From: Candidatus Kryptoniota bacterium
Lineage (GTDB): Bacteria > Bacteroidota > Ignavibacteria > Kryptoniales > JAKASW01
DNA: 34,372 nucleotides
Reading direction: 5' to 3'
Assembly: GCA_024641705.1 (NCBI GenBank)
Contig: JAHECO010000039.1
Location: forward strand, 1-34,372
The notes under the pieces are model-generated. The model saw only the letters and a list, made by a program, of their open reading frames with translations, ran no database searches and was not told where the DNA came from. Made by a program: the position numbers and the translations under genes. Positions 8,217 to 16,119 of this stretch are shown here, piece by piece; position 1 is the first letter of the stretch; the number at the start of each line of letters is the position of its first letter.

Positions 8217-9644
8217 GTGAATGTAGATGATGCACAACTGACCAGCCTCATCCATAACGTCGTTGCCCGCGTTGTGGCTCAAATGGAGACCGGCGAGACA
8301 GCCCCGAAATCGAGTGCAAAAGGCAACTGGGGTGTGTTCGACGGTGTAAATGATGCTATTGAGGCGGCGTATGAGGCTTACCAGTCGTTCGGGCAGCGAA
8401 GTATGCAGTGCCGGAAGGATATTACGGACGCGGTCAGACAGATGGCGCTCGATCATAAAGAAGAGCTTGCCGCGATGACCGTTGAAGAAACCGGGATGGG
8501 GCGTGTCGAGCATAAGATTGCAAAGTTCGTCAACGCCGCCAAACACAGCCCGGGAATCGAATATCTTCGACCGGAAGCGTGGTCCGGAAAGAACGGCCTA
8601 GCGCTCGATATTTATGTGCCTTTCGGAGTTATCGGGAACATAAGTCCGAGCACGCATCCTGGTCCGACGATTATCAACAACATAATCATTCAACTGTGCG
8701 CCGGTAACACGATAGTGTTCAGCCCTCACCCATCCGCTAAGAGAGTCAGTGCGAGGGTCATCCAGCTGGCAAACCAGTATATGGTTGAGGCGGGGGCACC
8801 GGAGAATGTGGTTACCTGCATCGCGGAGCCTTCGATCGAAGCCATGAAGACGATGTTTGGCCACAAAAAAGTCGCTCTCCTGTCTGTCACCGGCGGCCCC
8901 GCAGTAGTCGACATGGCCATGGGATTTCCTAAGAAGGTCATCGCGGCCGGTCCGGGCAATCCGCCCGTACTGGTAGATGAGACCGCCGACCTGAAGTTGG
9001 CCGCGACTGAGATCACCCAAAGCGCGAGCTACGACAACAATGTTCTGTGTATTGCGGAAAAGGAAATTTTCGTAGTCGAATCCGTTTTTGACTCGTTTAT
9101 GAAAGAAATGTCCGAAGCTGGAAACGTCAGATTGACCACGGAACAGATGGATCGCTTGGGCAATATAGCTTTGGAACAGTCGGGCAAGCATTGGCTGATC
9201 AAACGCGATTATACCGGCAAAAATGCGAACGTTCTTGCGATGGCGCTAGGCCTGGATATTCCAGAAAGCGTTCCGCTTCTATTCGGAGAAACAAGGCGTG
9301 ATCATCCGTGGGTAGTTGCGGAACAAATGACCTCCTGCATTCCGGTCGTCAGGGTAAAAGACTTCGACGATGGATTACAGGCTTGCCTGAAGGCCGAGCA
9401 CGGATTCAAACATACGGCAAGTATTTTCACGAACGATATAGTCCGTTCCACAAAGTATACGAGAGCCCTCGACTGTGATGTCCACACAATTAACGGCGGG
9501 ACCCTTCGCGGCGACGGCGGCGATCTCGGTGAAGGCTATTTTTCACACACGATAGCTACTCCAACCGGGGAAGGGATATGTACTCCGCTTAATTTTGTCC
9601 GAAAACGCCGGGTGATGACACACGGCGCGCTTAGATTCGCGTAA
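8217..9644 (+). CDS. pduP: CoA-acylating aldehyde dehydrogenase (PduP/EutE-like) with encapsulation peptide
   Basis: The enzyme oxidises the compartment's aldehyde with NAD+ and CoA to acyl-CoA. In an aldolase-type compartment the aldehyde should be lactaldehyde. The 475-residue length is typical. It shows an N-terminal amphipathic helix (DDAQLTSLIHNVVARVVAQM) and linker that serve as encapsulation peptide, then IYVPFGVIGNISPSTHPGPT, VTGGPAVVDMAMG, AAGPGNPPVLVD, the catalytic cysteine at ~278 in NNVLCIAEKEI, and a terminal HTINGGTLRGDGGDLGEG motif typical of PduP. The start is GTG at 8217 with CAAGG upstream. It lies between BMC-H genes and is followed 32 bases later by the third BMC-H. Confidence 0.92.
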   Translation: MNVDDAQLTSLIHNVVARVVAQMETGETAPKSSAKGNWGVFDGVNDAIEAAYEAYQSFGQRSMQCRKDITDAVRQMALDHKEELAAMTVEETGMGRVEHKIAKFVNAAKHSPGIEYLRPEAWSGKNGLALDIYVPFGVIGNISPSTHPGPTIINNIIIQLCAGNTIVFSPHPSAKRVSARVIQLANQYMVEAGAPENVVTCIAEPSIEAMKTMFGHKKVALLSVTGGPAVVDMAMGFPKKVIAAGPGNPPVLVDETADLKLAATEITQSASYDNNVLCIAEKEIFVVESVFDSFMKEMSEAGNVRLTTEQMDRLGNIALEQSGKHWLIKRDYTGKNANVLAMALGLDIPESVPLLFGETRRDHPWVVAEQMTSCIPVVRVKDFDDGLQACLKAEHGFKHTASIFTNDIVRSTKYTRALDCDVHTINGGTLRGDGGDLGEGYFSHTIATPTGEGICTPLNFVRKRRVMTHGALRFA

Positions 9645-9676
9645 AACAGTTTACCAGCATATTAAGGAGAAATAAA

Positions 9677-9952
9677 ATGGCCGTGAAAAATGCAATTGGA
9701 ATTCTTGAGACCAAGGGGTTTGCACCTCTTTTGCAGGGAGCAGACGCTGCGGTGAAGTCGGCTAACGTCGACCTGGTCGAATGGCGTCAGGTCGGAAGTG
9801 GCTACACGTCTTTCGTGGTTGAGGGAGATGTTGCGGCGGTACGCTCGGCGATCGATGCGGCGGCGGTCGCGGCATCGAAGGTCGGCGAGGTCGTATCTCA
9901 ACTGATCATTCCACGTCCCGTCGACGAACTGGACAAGTCTTTCAACCGGTAG
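9677..9952 (+). CDS. BMC-H hexameric shell protein 3
   Basis: This is a 91-residue BMC domain: NAIGILETKGFAPLLQGADA, then AVKSANVDLVEWRQVGSGYT, then VVEGDVAAVRSAIDAAAVAA and a final LIIPRPVDELDKSF. AAGGAG before the ATG is a strong ribosome site. Compared with the other two, the loop at the pore (RQVGSGYTSF) and the alanine-rich helix after GDVAAVRSA differ, so it may form a distinct facet tile. It begins a tight run of shell genes: three vertex proteins follow, at spacings of 7, 2 and -1 bases. Confidence 0.92.
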   Translation: MAVKNAIGILETKGFAPLLQGADAAVKSANVDLVEWRQVGSGYTSFVVEGDVAAVRSAIDAAAVAASKVGEVVSQLIIPRPVDELDKSFNR

Positions 9953-9959
9953 CGCGCAA

Positions 9960-10241
9960 ATGATCTTCGCCAAAGTGGTTGGAACGGTAGTGTCGACGCA
10001 GAAGGATGTGAACCTTAACGGGAAGAAACTGCTCCTCTGCAAGGAAGTGGATCATGAAGGAAATCCCCTCGGGTCGTATCACATCGCTGTTGACGCTGTG
10101 CAGGCCGGAGAAGGGAGTCTCGTCCTCATCTCCTACGGTTCCTCAGCCAGAATGACATCCGCGACAAAGAACGCACCCATTGACGCTGTAATCATGGCGA
10201 TAATTGACGACGTGCAGATAACTCACAAGGTCAAAGGCTGA
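9960..10241 (+). CDS. BMC-P pentameric shell vertex protein 2
   Basis: This is a 93-residue EutN/CcmL domain: MIFAKVVGTVVSTQKDVNLN, then GKKLLLCKEVD, then IAVDAVQAGEGSLVLISYGS with SARMTSATKNAP, and a closing VIMAIIDDVQI strand. This is the most canonical of the four vertex proteins, since it retains the conserved 'GSSAR' segment and 'PIDA.I..IID' ending. Spacing to both neighbours is under ten bases. Confidence 0.9.
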   Translation: MIFAKVVGTVVSTQKDVNLNGKKLLLCKEVDHEGNPLGSYHIAVDAVQAGEGSLVLISYGSSARMTSATKNAPIDAVIMAIIDDVQITHKVKG

Positions 10242-10243
10242 CT

Positions 10244-10507
10244 GTGAAGCTGGGTGTGGTTGTCGGAGTCGTCTGGTCGTCCAGAAAAGTGGAGCAACTG
10301 GAAGGATGCAGGTTGTGCGTGGTGCAGCCGGTTTCCTCGATCGGCAAGAAATTGGGAAATCCGATCGTCGCCGCCGACCCGAAGAACATCGGTGCCTCGC
10401 GGGAAACCGTAGTCTACGTAACGAGCACGGACGCAGCCGAGGTTTTCGATTCCGGGTTCGCACCGGTAAATGCCAGCGTCGTTGAACTTGTCGACGAAGT
10501 GGTCTGA
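10244..10507 (+). CDS. BMC-P pentameric shell vertex protein 3 (divergent)
   Basis: This 87-residue EutN/CcmL domain starts at GTG: KLGVVVGVVWSSRKVEQLEG, CRLCVVQPVSS, then AADPKNIGASRETVVYVTST and a terminal ASVVELVDEV. It departs from the canonical family: the GSSAR segment is replaced by TSTDAAEVF, and it has a double cysteine pattern (GCRLCV). It overlaps the next vertex gene by one base, so the two are translationally coupled. Paralogous vertex proteins may form mixed pentamers or occupy different vertices; this is inference. Confidence 0.87.
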   Translation: MKLGVVVGVVWSSRKVEQLEGCRLCVVQPVSSIGKKLGNPIVAADPKNIGASRETVVYVTSTDAAEVFDSGFAPVNASVVELVDEVV

Positions 10508-10782
10508 TGTTCCTGGCGCGCGTGGAAAAGAAAGTGATCTCGACCCAAAAGCACGAAGCTTATAACGGGAAGCCGCTCTTCGTCGTCCAGCCTATCTTGC
10601 CCGACGGGGTCTCAAAGGGAAGTGAGTGGATAGCTATGGATTCCGTCGGCGCGGGGATAGGCGACATAGTTATATGTGGCGGGGCGCCGGGTGTCGCAAA
10701 AACGCTATTCAATTTAAAGACGGCTCCGATAAGGACGATTATCATGGCGATCGTTGATAGAATCGACTATCAGGAAGAATAG
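10507..10782 (+). CDS. BMC-P pentameric shell vertex protein 4
   Basis: This 91-residue EutN/CcmL domain has MFLARVEKKVISTQKHEAYN, then GKPLFVVQPILPDG, then IAMDSVGAGIGDIVICGGAP, and a final TIIMAIVDRIDY. The GSSAR segment is changed to GGAPGVAK. The ATG overlaps the upstream TGA (TGATG), and the pduS-like gene begins four bases after its stop with GAATAGAGGATGG, which serves as the ribosome site for pduS. Confidence 0.9.
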   Translation: MFLARVEKKVISTQKHEAYNGKPLFVVQPILPDGVSKGSEWIAMDSVGAGIGDIVICGGAPGVAKTLFNLKTAPIRTIIMAIVDRIDYQEE

Positions 10783-10785
10783 AGG

Positions 10786-12081
10786 ATGGAATTAAGCGAA
10801 ATAGAAAGACTTGGTGTCATCGGGGCCGGTGGAGCTGGATTCCCGACGCACGTCAAATTGAATTCAAAGCCCGACACGGTGATCATGAACGCTGCGGAAT
10901 GCGAACCCCTCCTTCATAAGGACATGGAACTCCTGCAGCATTATTCCGATGAAGTGCTCAGGGGATTCAGAACAATCAAGCAGATAACCGGCGCACAGAG
11001 GGCGATAGTTGGAATAAAAGAGAGGCATCAAACTGAAATTGACCTGCTAAGGTCAAAAGCCAGCAGCGATATTGAGGTGGTGCCAATAGAAGATGTGTAT
11101 CCGGCGGGTGATGAGGTGACGCTAATTTACATGACGACAAAGAAACTCGTCCAGCCGGGTGATTTGCCGATATCGATCGGGTGCGTGGTCCAAAATGTTG
11201 AGACGCTGTACAACATAGGCGTCGGTAAAGCGGTCGTCGAGAAATTCATTTCGGTCGCGGGTGCGGTCGAAGAGCCTGCGACCGTAAGAGTCCCTGTCGG
11301 GACCACGTTTGCCGAGGTCCTTTCTCACTTCGAAATCACTGCGCCGGATTATGTGGTGAGATCGGGCGGCCTGATGATGGGGGCAGTCGAATATGATCTG
11401 GACAAATCCGTATCGAAACGCACCGGCGCCCTCATAGTTCTGCCCGCGGATCATTATTGCGTCACCATGTACGAAAGATTCAAAACCGATCATGATACCG
11501 ACCGAATCGCAAAAGCTGGATGCGACCAATGCAACATGTGCACCGAGCTTTGTCCGAGATATTTGCTGGGCCAGCCCGTCAGACCTGAGACTGCAATGCG
11601 CAATCGCATGTTCACGAGAGAAGACTATCCGATGGTTAATCCTGGAAGTGCATCGTGCTGTGAATGCAATCTTTGCACGATGTATTCATGCCCGGAGGGA
11701 CTGGATCCGAGGGGTGCGACCGTGATAGAAAAACATCTGCTGCGCACGCAAAATACGAAGTGGACCGGTGGTCCCTTATCGGTCCATCCCATGTACGAAT
11801 ATCGAAGAGTCCCAACGAAGAAACTGATGCAGAGGCTCGATGTGCTGAAATTCAAGGATGAGGGCCCGTTGAAAAAACTGGACATAGATCCGAAGACCGT
11901 CCGTGTCCCGCTCGATCAGCATATCGGTGCTCCGGCGGAGCCGATCGTCCGAAAAGGACAATCTGTAAGAAAATACGATCTGATCGGAAAGGCAGCCGGA
12001 AAGGTGTCGGGTAATGTTCATGCTTCGATGGATGGTGTGATCAAAGAAATATCGAAAAACGACGTAGTTATCGAGAGGTAA
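10786..12081 (+). CDS. pduS: PduS/RnfC-like iron-sulfur flavoprotein of the compartment
   Basis: The 431-residue protein has the RnfC/PduS layout. An N-terminal nucleotide/FMN-binding part opens with GVIGAGGAGFPTHVKL and continues with MNAAECEPLLHKDMEL and the PAGDEVTLIYMTTKK region; an SLBB-like domain follows near residues 165-205. Two [4Fe-4S] motifs are clear: C246-x2-C249-x2-C252-x3-C256P, and C291-x2-C294-x2-C297-x4-C302P. The last ~60 residues (QHIGAPAEPIVRKGQSVRKY, then GKVSGNVHASMDGVI) form a barrel-sandwich, biotinyl-like domain. PduS in 1,2-propanediol compartments is a cobalamin reductase and binds the shell protein PduT. No B12-dependent diol dehydratase is seen here, so electron transfer or NADH re-oxidation is a more likely role. 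Its stop overlaps the start of the PduT-like gene. Confidence 0.88.
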   Translation: MELSEIERLGVIGAGGAGFPTHVKLNSKPDTVIMNAAECEPLLHKDMELLQHYSDEVLRGFRTIKQITGAQRAIVGIKERHQTEIDLLRSKASSDIEVVPIEDVYPAGDEVTLIYMTTKKLVQPGDLPISIGCVVQNVETLYNIGVGKAVVEKFISVAGAVEEPATVRVPVGTTFAEVLSHFEITAPDYVVRSGGLMMGAVEYDLDKSVSKRTGALIVLPADHYCVTMYERFKTDHDTDRIAKAGCDQCNMCTELCPRYLLGQPVRPETAMRNRMFTREDYPMVNPGSASCCECNLCTMYSCPEGLDPRGATVIEKHLLRTQNTKWTGGPLSVHPMYEYRRVPTKKLMQRLDVLKFKDEGPLKKLDIDPKTVRVPLDQHIGAPAEPIVRKGQSVRKYDLIGKAAGKVSGNVHASMDGVIKEISKNDVVIER

Positions 12082-12653
12082 TGATGGAGGCAGGCAATTC
12101 AGTCGGTGTAATCGAGCTCAGCAGTATTTACAAAGGGTTCCAGGTCCAGGATGAGGTCCTGAAGTCGGCGAATGTCGAGAAGTTGGTTGCCCGGACTATT
12201 TGTTCCGGAAAGTATCTGATGATTGTCCGAGGCGATGCCGCAAACGTGCAGATCGCGATCGACGTCGCGAAAGCGACGGGAGAGTTCTCGGTTGTCAACG
12301 TAACCGCAATCCCCAACCTTGACCCGCGCGTCTTTCCCGCGATATCAGGGGGAACCTCGTTGGACATGAATGTTCGGAAGAAAGTGGGAGCTATACTTGT
12401 GATCGAGACCTTCTCCGTCGTCTCGGCAATTAAAGCCGCCGACAGCGCGGTAAAAGAAGCGGAGCTGGACCTCTTGAGAGTGCATATCGCGATGGCCGTC
12501 GGGGGCAAAGGGTTTGTGGTCATGACCGGAGACATCGATGCGCTCGAGTCGGCGGCGCGGACTGCGGTTGAGAGCATCAAGGAAGACGGCATGCTTGCCG
12601 GTTATGCGATAATCAAGAATCCGCATGAAGAAGTTCTTAGAGAATTAATCTAG
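12081..12653 (+). CDS. pduT: PduT-like tandem BMC-domain (BMC-T) shell protein with cluster-binding cysteine
   Basis: Two BMC domains lie in tandem: residues ~6-90 (SVGVIELSSIYKGFQVQDEV, then LKSANVEKLVARTICSGKYL) and ~102-188 (VGAILVIETFSVVSAIKAAD, then VHIAMAVGGKGFVVMTGDID). It forms a trimer equivalent to one hexagonal tile. The RTICSGK segment matches the KTICPGK segment of Salmonella PduT, whose pore cysteine binds a [4Fe-4S] cluster at the three-fold axis; here it is Cys41. The second-domain MAVGGKG segment and the IKNPHEEVLRELI end also match PduT. The start codon overlaps the pduS stop, supporting the known PduS-PduT partnership. Confidence 0.9.
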   Translation: MMEAGNSVGVIELSSIYKGFQVQDEVLKSANVEKLVARTICSGKYLMIVRGDAANVQIAIDVAKATGEFSVVNVTAIPNLDPRVFPAISGGTSLDMNVRKKVGAILVIETFSVVSAIKAADSAVKEAELDLLRVHIAMAVGGKGFVVMTGDIDALESAARTAVESIKEDGMLAGYAIIKNPHEEVLRELI

Positions 12654-12668
12654 GAGAGGAGTTATAGA

Positions 12669-13469
12669 ATGAAACAGGAATGGGAACTGAAAAGGGATAT
12701 AATCGAAATCGGAAGGAGAATCTGGACACGCGGTTACGTCGGCGCAAACGACGGGAATATAACCGTCGCGTTGAATGAAAACGAGCTGCTTACGACGCCG
12801 CACGGCGTCAGCAAGGGCTTCATGACCCCCGAGATGATAATCAAAGTCGACAGGAACGCAAAAGTCATAGCCGGTAGTTCAAAGTACCACCCTTCGAGTG
12901 AAGTGAAAATGCACCTGGAGGTTTACAAGGAGCGCCCCGACATCAAATCCGTCATCCACGCTCATCCTACTTATGCGACGAGTTTTGCAGTGGCGGGAAT
13001 CCCGTTGGATAAATGTGTATTGCCGGAAGCGATTCTGGTTATCGGTGCGGTGCCGACGGCAAAGTACGGTCTCCCTTCCACGATGGAACTTGCAGAATCT
13101 ATACAAGAACACATCAAACACTCCGATGCGATCTTGTTGGAAAATCATGGCGCGATTACTCTCGGAACGGATCTCTTCGATGCATATTACAAAATGGAGA
13201 CACTTGAGCACGCGGCGAGCATCGTCTGGAAGGCTATTCAGTTGGGCAACGTAAACGTTCTATCGGAGGACGAAAGGGGAAGATTGCTGGGACTGAGGGA
13301 GAAGTTCAACCTTCAGGGTCGTGTCGCAGCTTGTGATGTTACACCGATGCCGAGCAGTGAACGCCCGACCACGATGGCTGCAGCCCCAAGTTCAGGCAAG
13401 AATCAAATCTCGGAAGAGTATATCAGGGAAATCACCGAGAAGGTACTGGCGAAGATCAAAAAGAATTAA
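12669..13469 (+). CDS. Class II aldolase (L-fuculose/rhamnulose-phosphate aldolase type) with C-terminal encapsulation peptide
   Basis: The enzyme should cleave a 6-deoxyketose-1-phosphate into DHAP and L-lactaldehyde using a divalent metal. Key residues all lie five positions beyond those of E. coli FucA: Glu78 (HPSSEVKMHLEVY), His97 and His99 (VIHAHPTYATS) and His160 (LLENHGAITLG). The catalytic domain ends near residue 215. A Pro/Ser/Ala linker (MPSSERPTTMAAAPSSGKN) follows, then a terminal amphipathic helix (ISEEYIREITEKVLAKIKKN), a typical C-terminal encapsulation peptide. FucA itself is ~215 aa, so the extension is extra and argues that cleavage happens inside the compartment. GAGAGGAG precedes the ATG. 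The precise sugar (fuculose or rhamnulose) cannot be told. Confidence 0.9.
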   Translation: MKQEWELKRDIIEIGRRIWTRGYVGANDGNITVALNENELLTTPHGVSKGFMTPEMIIKVDRNAKVIAGSSKYHPSSEVKMHLEVYKERPDIKSVIHAHPTYATSFAVAGIPLDKCVLPEAILVIGAVPTAKYGLPSTMELAESIQEHIKHSDAILLENHGAITLGTDLFDAYYKMETLEHAASIVWKAIQLGNVNVLSEDERGRLLGLREKFNLQGRVAACDVTPMPSSERPTTMAAAPSSGKNQISEEYIREITEKVLAKIKKN

Positions 13470-13502
13470 TTCCAATTGTTTGTTACCAGAGATCGCCATC
13501 AT

Positions 13503-14693
13503 ATGAAAATCATCGTTTGTAATATCGGCTCGACCAGTTTCAAGTTCCAGCTCCTCGATATGGCGCATGAGAGGACAATAGCGCGCGGCTATACCGAACG
13601 CGTCGGATCGGAGAATGCGCCGGTCACATACTGGATCGGCGAACGAAAAGTGTTCTCGGATGAGATCAAAATTCCCTCTCATCGTGATGCCGTGCAACAT
13701 GCGGCGAAGTTTCTAGTTGATCCGAAATTCAAAATTCTCAAGGATCTTCAACAGATCGACGGCATCGGTTTCAAGACTATACAAGCCGGAGATAAGAACG
13801 GCTCCGTTCTTCTGACCGACGACGTACTCCAGGCAATGGAAGATTATCGCGACCTGGCTCCCGCGCACAATCCGCCGTACCTGATTGCCATCTACATGTT
13901 CAGGGAGCTTCTTCCCAATACCAAACTGGTCGGGGTGTTTGAACCCGGTTTTCACGTTAATGCTCCAGATTATGCAAAGATATACGGCACTCCTTACGAG
14001 TGGATCGAGAAGTACAGCGTCATCAAATACGGTTATCACGGCTCGTCACACCGCTACATAACGGGGAAGACCGTCGAACTTCTCAAACTTCCGAAGGACA
14101 ACCACAAGATTATTTCGTGCCACCTCGGCGGCTCGTCTTCGGTATGTGCGTTCAAGGATGGTATTGCAATCGACACCTCGATGGGATTCACTCCTCAATC
14201 CGGTCTGATCCAGGGGACACGAATCGGGGACATCGACCCGTTTGTCTTTCCTTATATAATGAAGAAGAAGAATATCTCGCTCGATGATGCGTTGAAAGAA
14301 TGCAGTAAGAACGGGGGACTGGCCGGGCTTTCCGGAATATCTGCCGATATGAGGGACATTAAAGAAGCGATCAAGAAGGGAAACAAACGAGCCTTGCTTG
14401 CGCGGAACAAATTTATTTATGATGTGAAACGATACGTGGGTGAGTTCATTGTTATCATGGGGGGCCTGGATGCCATTACATTCACAGGCGGCATCGGTCA
14501 GAGAGATGCCGAATTACGGGAAGAGGTGTTGAAGTCCCTGGCATTCCTCGGGATGAAAGTTGACGCCGATAAGAACGGCAACAATGAAGAAGTTATTTCT
14601 ACTGCCGATTCGAAGGTCAGGGCGTTGGTTCTGGAGACCAATGAGGAGATTGTCGTTGCTAGGGAGACACAAAAAGCGATCGAGGATCTCTAG
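13503..14693 (+). CDS. ackA: Acetate-kinase-family acyl-phosphate kinase of the metabolosome
   Basis: This is the ASKHA-fold kinase that converts the acyl phosphate made by PduL (lactyl-phosphate expected) into the acid plus ATP. The 396-residue length fits AckA. Motifs: NIGSTSFKFQLLD at the start, PAHNPPYLIAI near residue 120, YGYHGSSHRY, CHLGGSSSVCAFKDG, DTSMGFTPQSGLIQGTRIGDIDP and FTGGIGQRD. Compared with housekeeping AckA it shows NIGSTS for NAGSSS and GIGQRD for GIGENS. I chose the ATG at 13503 because the family begins there; the in-frame TTG at 13476 would add nine atypical residues. It is the last gene before the terminator. PVM-type loci also carry a dedicated AckA. Confidence 0.9.
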   Translation: MKIIVCNIGSTSFKFQLLDMAHERTIARGYTERVGSENAPVTYWIGERKVFSDEIKIPSHRDAVQHAAKFLVDPKFKILKDLQQIDGIGFKTIQAGDKNGSVLLTDDVLQAMEDYRDLAPAHNPPYLIAIYMFRELLPNTKLVGVFEPGFHVNAPDYAKIYGTPYEWIEKYSVIKYGYHGSSHRYITGKTVELLKLPKDNHKIISCHLGGSSSVCAFKDGIAIDTSMGFTPQSGLIQGTRIGDIDPFVFPYIMKKKNISLDDALKECSKNGGLAGLSGISADMRDIKEAIKKGNKRALLARNKFIYDVKRYVGEFIVIMGGLDAITFTGGIGQRDAELREEVLKSLAFLGMKVDADKNGNNEEVISTADSKVRALVLETNEEIVVARETQKAIEDL

Positions 14694-14920
14694 ATATCCG
14701 GGGGAATCCCGAGTAAAGTAGCTATGGAAGCGTATCCTTTGCGAAAAAGTCTGATAACGGATCTTCGGCCCTTAGAAGCAAAGGATCTCTCACCAGTCGA
14801 TCCGATTTCCATGTCGTAGCAGCGACTATCGAAGATAATTTACCCCCAAAGCGTTCCCTATCGACAATTTAGATTATGATGGCTTAGTGTTCTAAAGAAG
14901 AGTTGCTTCTCCCTAAAGCA

Positions 14921-14960
14921 AACCCGTCTCAGCAGCAACATCGCTGGGGCGGGTTTTCTT
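14921..14960 (+). terminator. Rho-independent terminator ending the microcompartment operon
   Basis: AACCCG (14921-14926) pairs with CGGGTT (14950-14955), with an inner CAGC/GCTG stem, and TTTTCTTGTTT follows. GTTGCTTCTCC (14902-14912) precedes it, exactly as before the terminator at 5127. The 230 bases between the ackA stop and this hairpin hold no gene that I can see. Confidence 0.75.
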
Positions 14961-15231
14961 GTTTAAAGACTTGCCCCCGTGAACTCCCAGTCTGCACCTT
15001 CCCATCCATCGCTGCAACTGTCACTGCCGATTCCCGAAGTTGATTGATGCCCGTTATATGCCCGGTCGCGGGGAGAAAAGTATATCAAAAAGGATTTTCA
15101 GGTATCACGAAATCCGCGAAGGCAAAATAAAATCGGCGAATTCACTTCGCGCTGTGTACCATGGCACGCCTGTCACGCAGGAGGTCGTCCCGATAAAGAT
15201 CGGGAAGCCTCGTCAACCCTGCCATTATTTT
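14961..15231. other. Intergenic stretch without a recognisable gene
   Basis: Apart from TCCCGAT/ATCGGGA with a four-base loop (15188-15205), nothing here looks coding. The open frame from 15040 runs straight through two hairpins and gives a composition-driven translation without domains. Confidence 0.5.
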
Positions 15232-15266
15232 AAGCCCGTGAGACAGAAGGTCACGGGCTTTCTTAT
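15232..15266 (+). terminator. Strong hairpin terminator
   Basis: AAGCCCGTGA (15232-15241) and TCACGGGCTT (15251-15260) form a perfect ten-base stem with a nine-base loop, followed by TCTTATT. The A-run on the left side makes it plausibly bidirectional. No gene lies directly upstream, so it may serve a transcript I cannot identify, or be a second stop behind the operon terminator. Confidence 0.7.
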
Positions 15267-15800
15267 TGTTAGGCCGCCCGTCGCACACTCCGAACGCCGG
15301 CATTTCTGAAGAGCTTCCTTCCAGGAAAATATTACCCCCCTTCATGTGAGAATTACCTCGTCCATGGGCGTCACGGGCGGGGGGCTCATGACTGCAGTAA
15401 CCTGCGGAAAATATGACCGCTTCGCCCTCCGGGGCGAAATGTGGTAATCTGCCCTTTGTGGAGGGACAGCATGGGCGGTAGTGCCCGGGCGACCATCGGT
15501 TTCCGGCTTGCGGAGGCGGACCGGACTTCCGGCCCCCGGCCGGCATAGTTCTTGCCCAAATTGGGATCATAGAAAGGACATTCCATGAAGACGGAGCACG
15601 GTAAAATTAGGCGGAGCGGATACGGGAAAGTGACGTCGCCGAAGGCAGCGGTGGGCACGGGGTCCGACAGCCTCCTGAAATCCGGGTCCGGAGAAAACCG
15701 CAGTCCGGTGCGCGGTTCATCCGGCGAGCTGCATTGCACAATCTTCATACTTCCGCGGACGGGAATTGTCGCAGATGACGCCGGGCGCACAAGAGTGAAA
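15267..15800. other. Intergenic stretch, GC-rich, no gene seen
   Basis: The stretch is GC-rich with short palindromes (for example around CGCCCTCCGGGGCG, 15424-15437). The open frame that begins at 15585 is in phase with the small membrane protein downstream, but its first 70 residues are Gly/Ser/Arg-rich without family character. Confidence 0.4.
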
Positions 15801-16022
15801 ATGAGCAGAGTGATGATTGCGGTCGCCGCATACGCTCTTGTCGGCGCGATCGTCCTTTACTCCGTTGCAGAGAACAGCCTCGCCGCGTTCATGCCTGCAG
15901 TATTAGTAGCCGCGCTCTACATAGTGCTGTCGCACCGGTACGATCTGTCGGTCAAAGCCCGGCAGGAAATTGCGGATACTAATTTGCGGAAGCTCCTCTC
16001 TATTAGTGTGAGCAAGAACTAG
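15801..16022 (+). CDS. Small two-helix membrane protein
   Basis: I do not recognise a family. From the ATG at 15801 the 73-residue product is MSRVMIAVAAYALVGAIVLY, then SVAENSLAAFMPAVLVAALY, then IVLSHRYDLSVKARQEIADT and a basic end. It has two predicted membrane helices joined by a short loop and a charged cytoplasmic-looking tail. The frame is open upstream to 15585, but those residues do not look like protein. The upstream ribosome site is weak (AAGAG). It stands alone between hairpins and repeats; no function can be assigned. Confidence 0.45.
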   Translation: MSRVMIAVAAYALVGAIVLYSVAENSLAAFMPAVLVAALYIVLSHRYDLSVKARQEIADTNLRKLLSISVSKN

Positions 16023-16119
16023 GTACACGGCCGGTGCGGCCGGGATGGGGACGGATCTGATGTTCCTTCTCTTATTTTGGGTGAGCAAAGTCCTGCTTTC
16101 AACCCAACTTGCCTAACCC

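Noticed and set aside
10786-12081. Main Rnf complex subunit C
   Set aside because: No other rnf genes are present, and the gene overlaps a PduT-like shell gene, so PduS fits better.
15040-15309. 89-codon open frame on the + strand
   Set aside because: It runs through two hairpins including a perfect terminator, and the translation has no family character.
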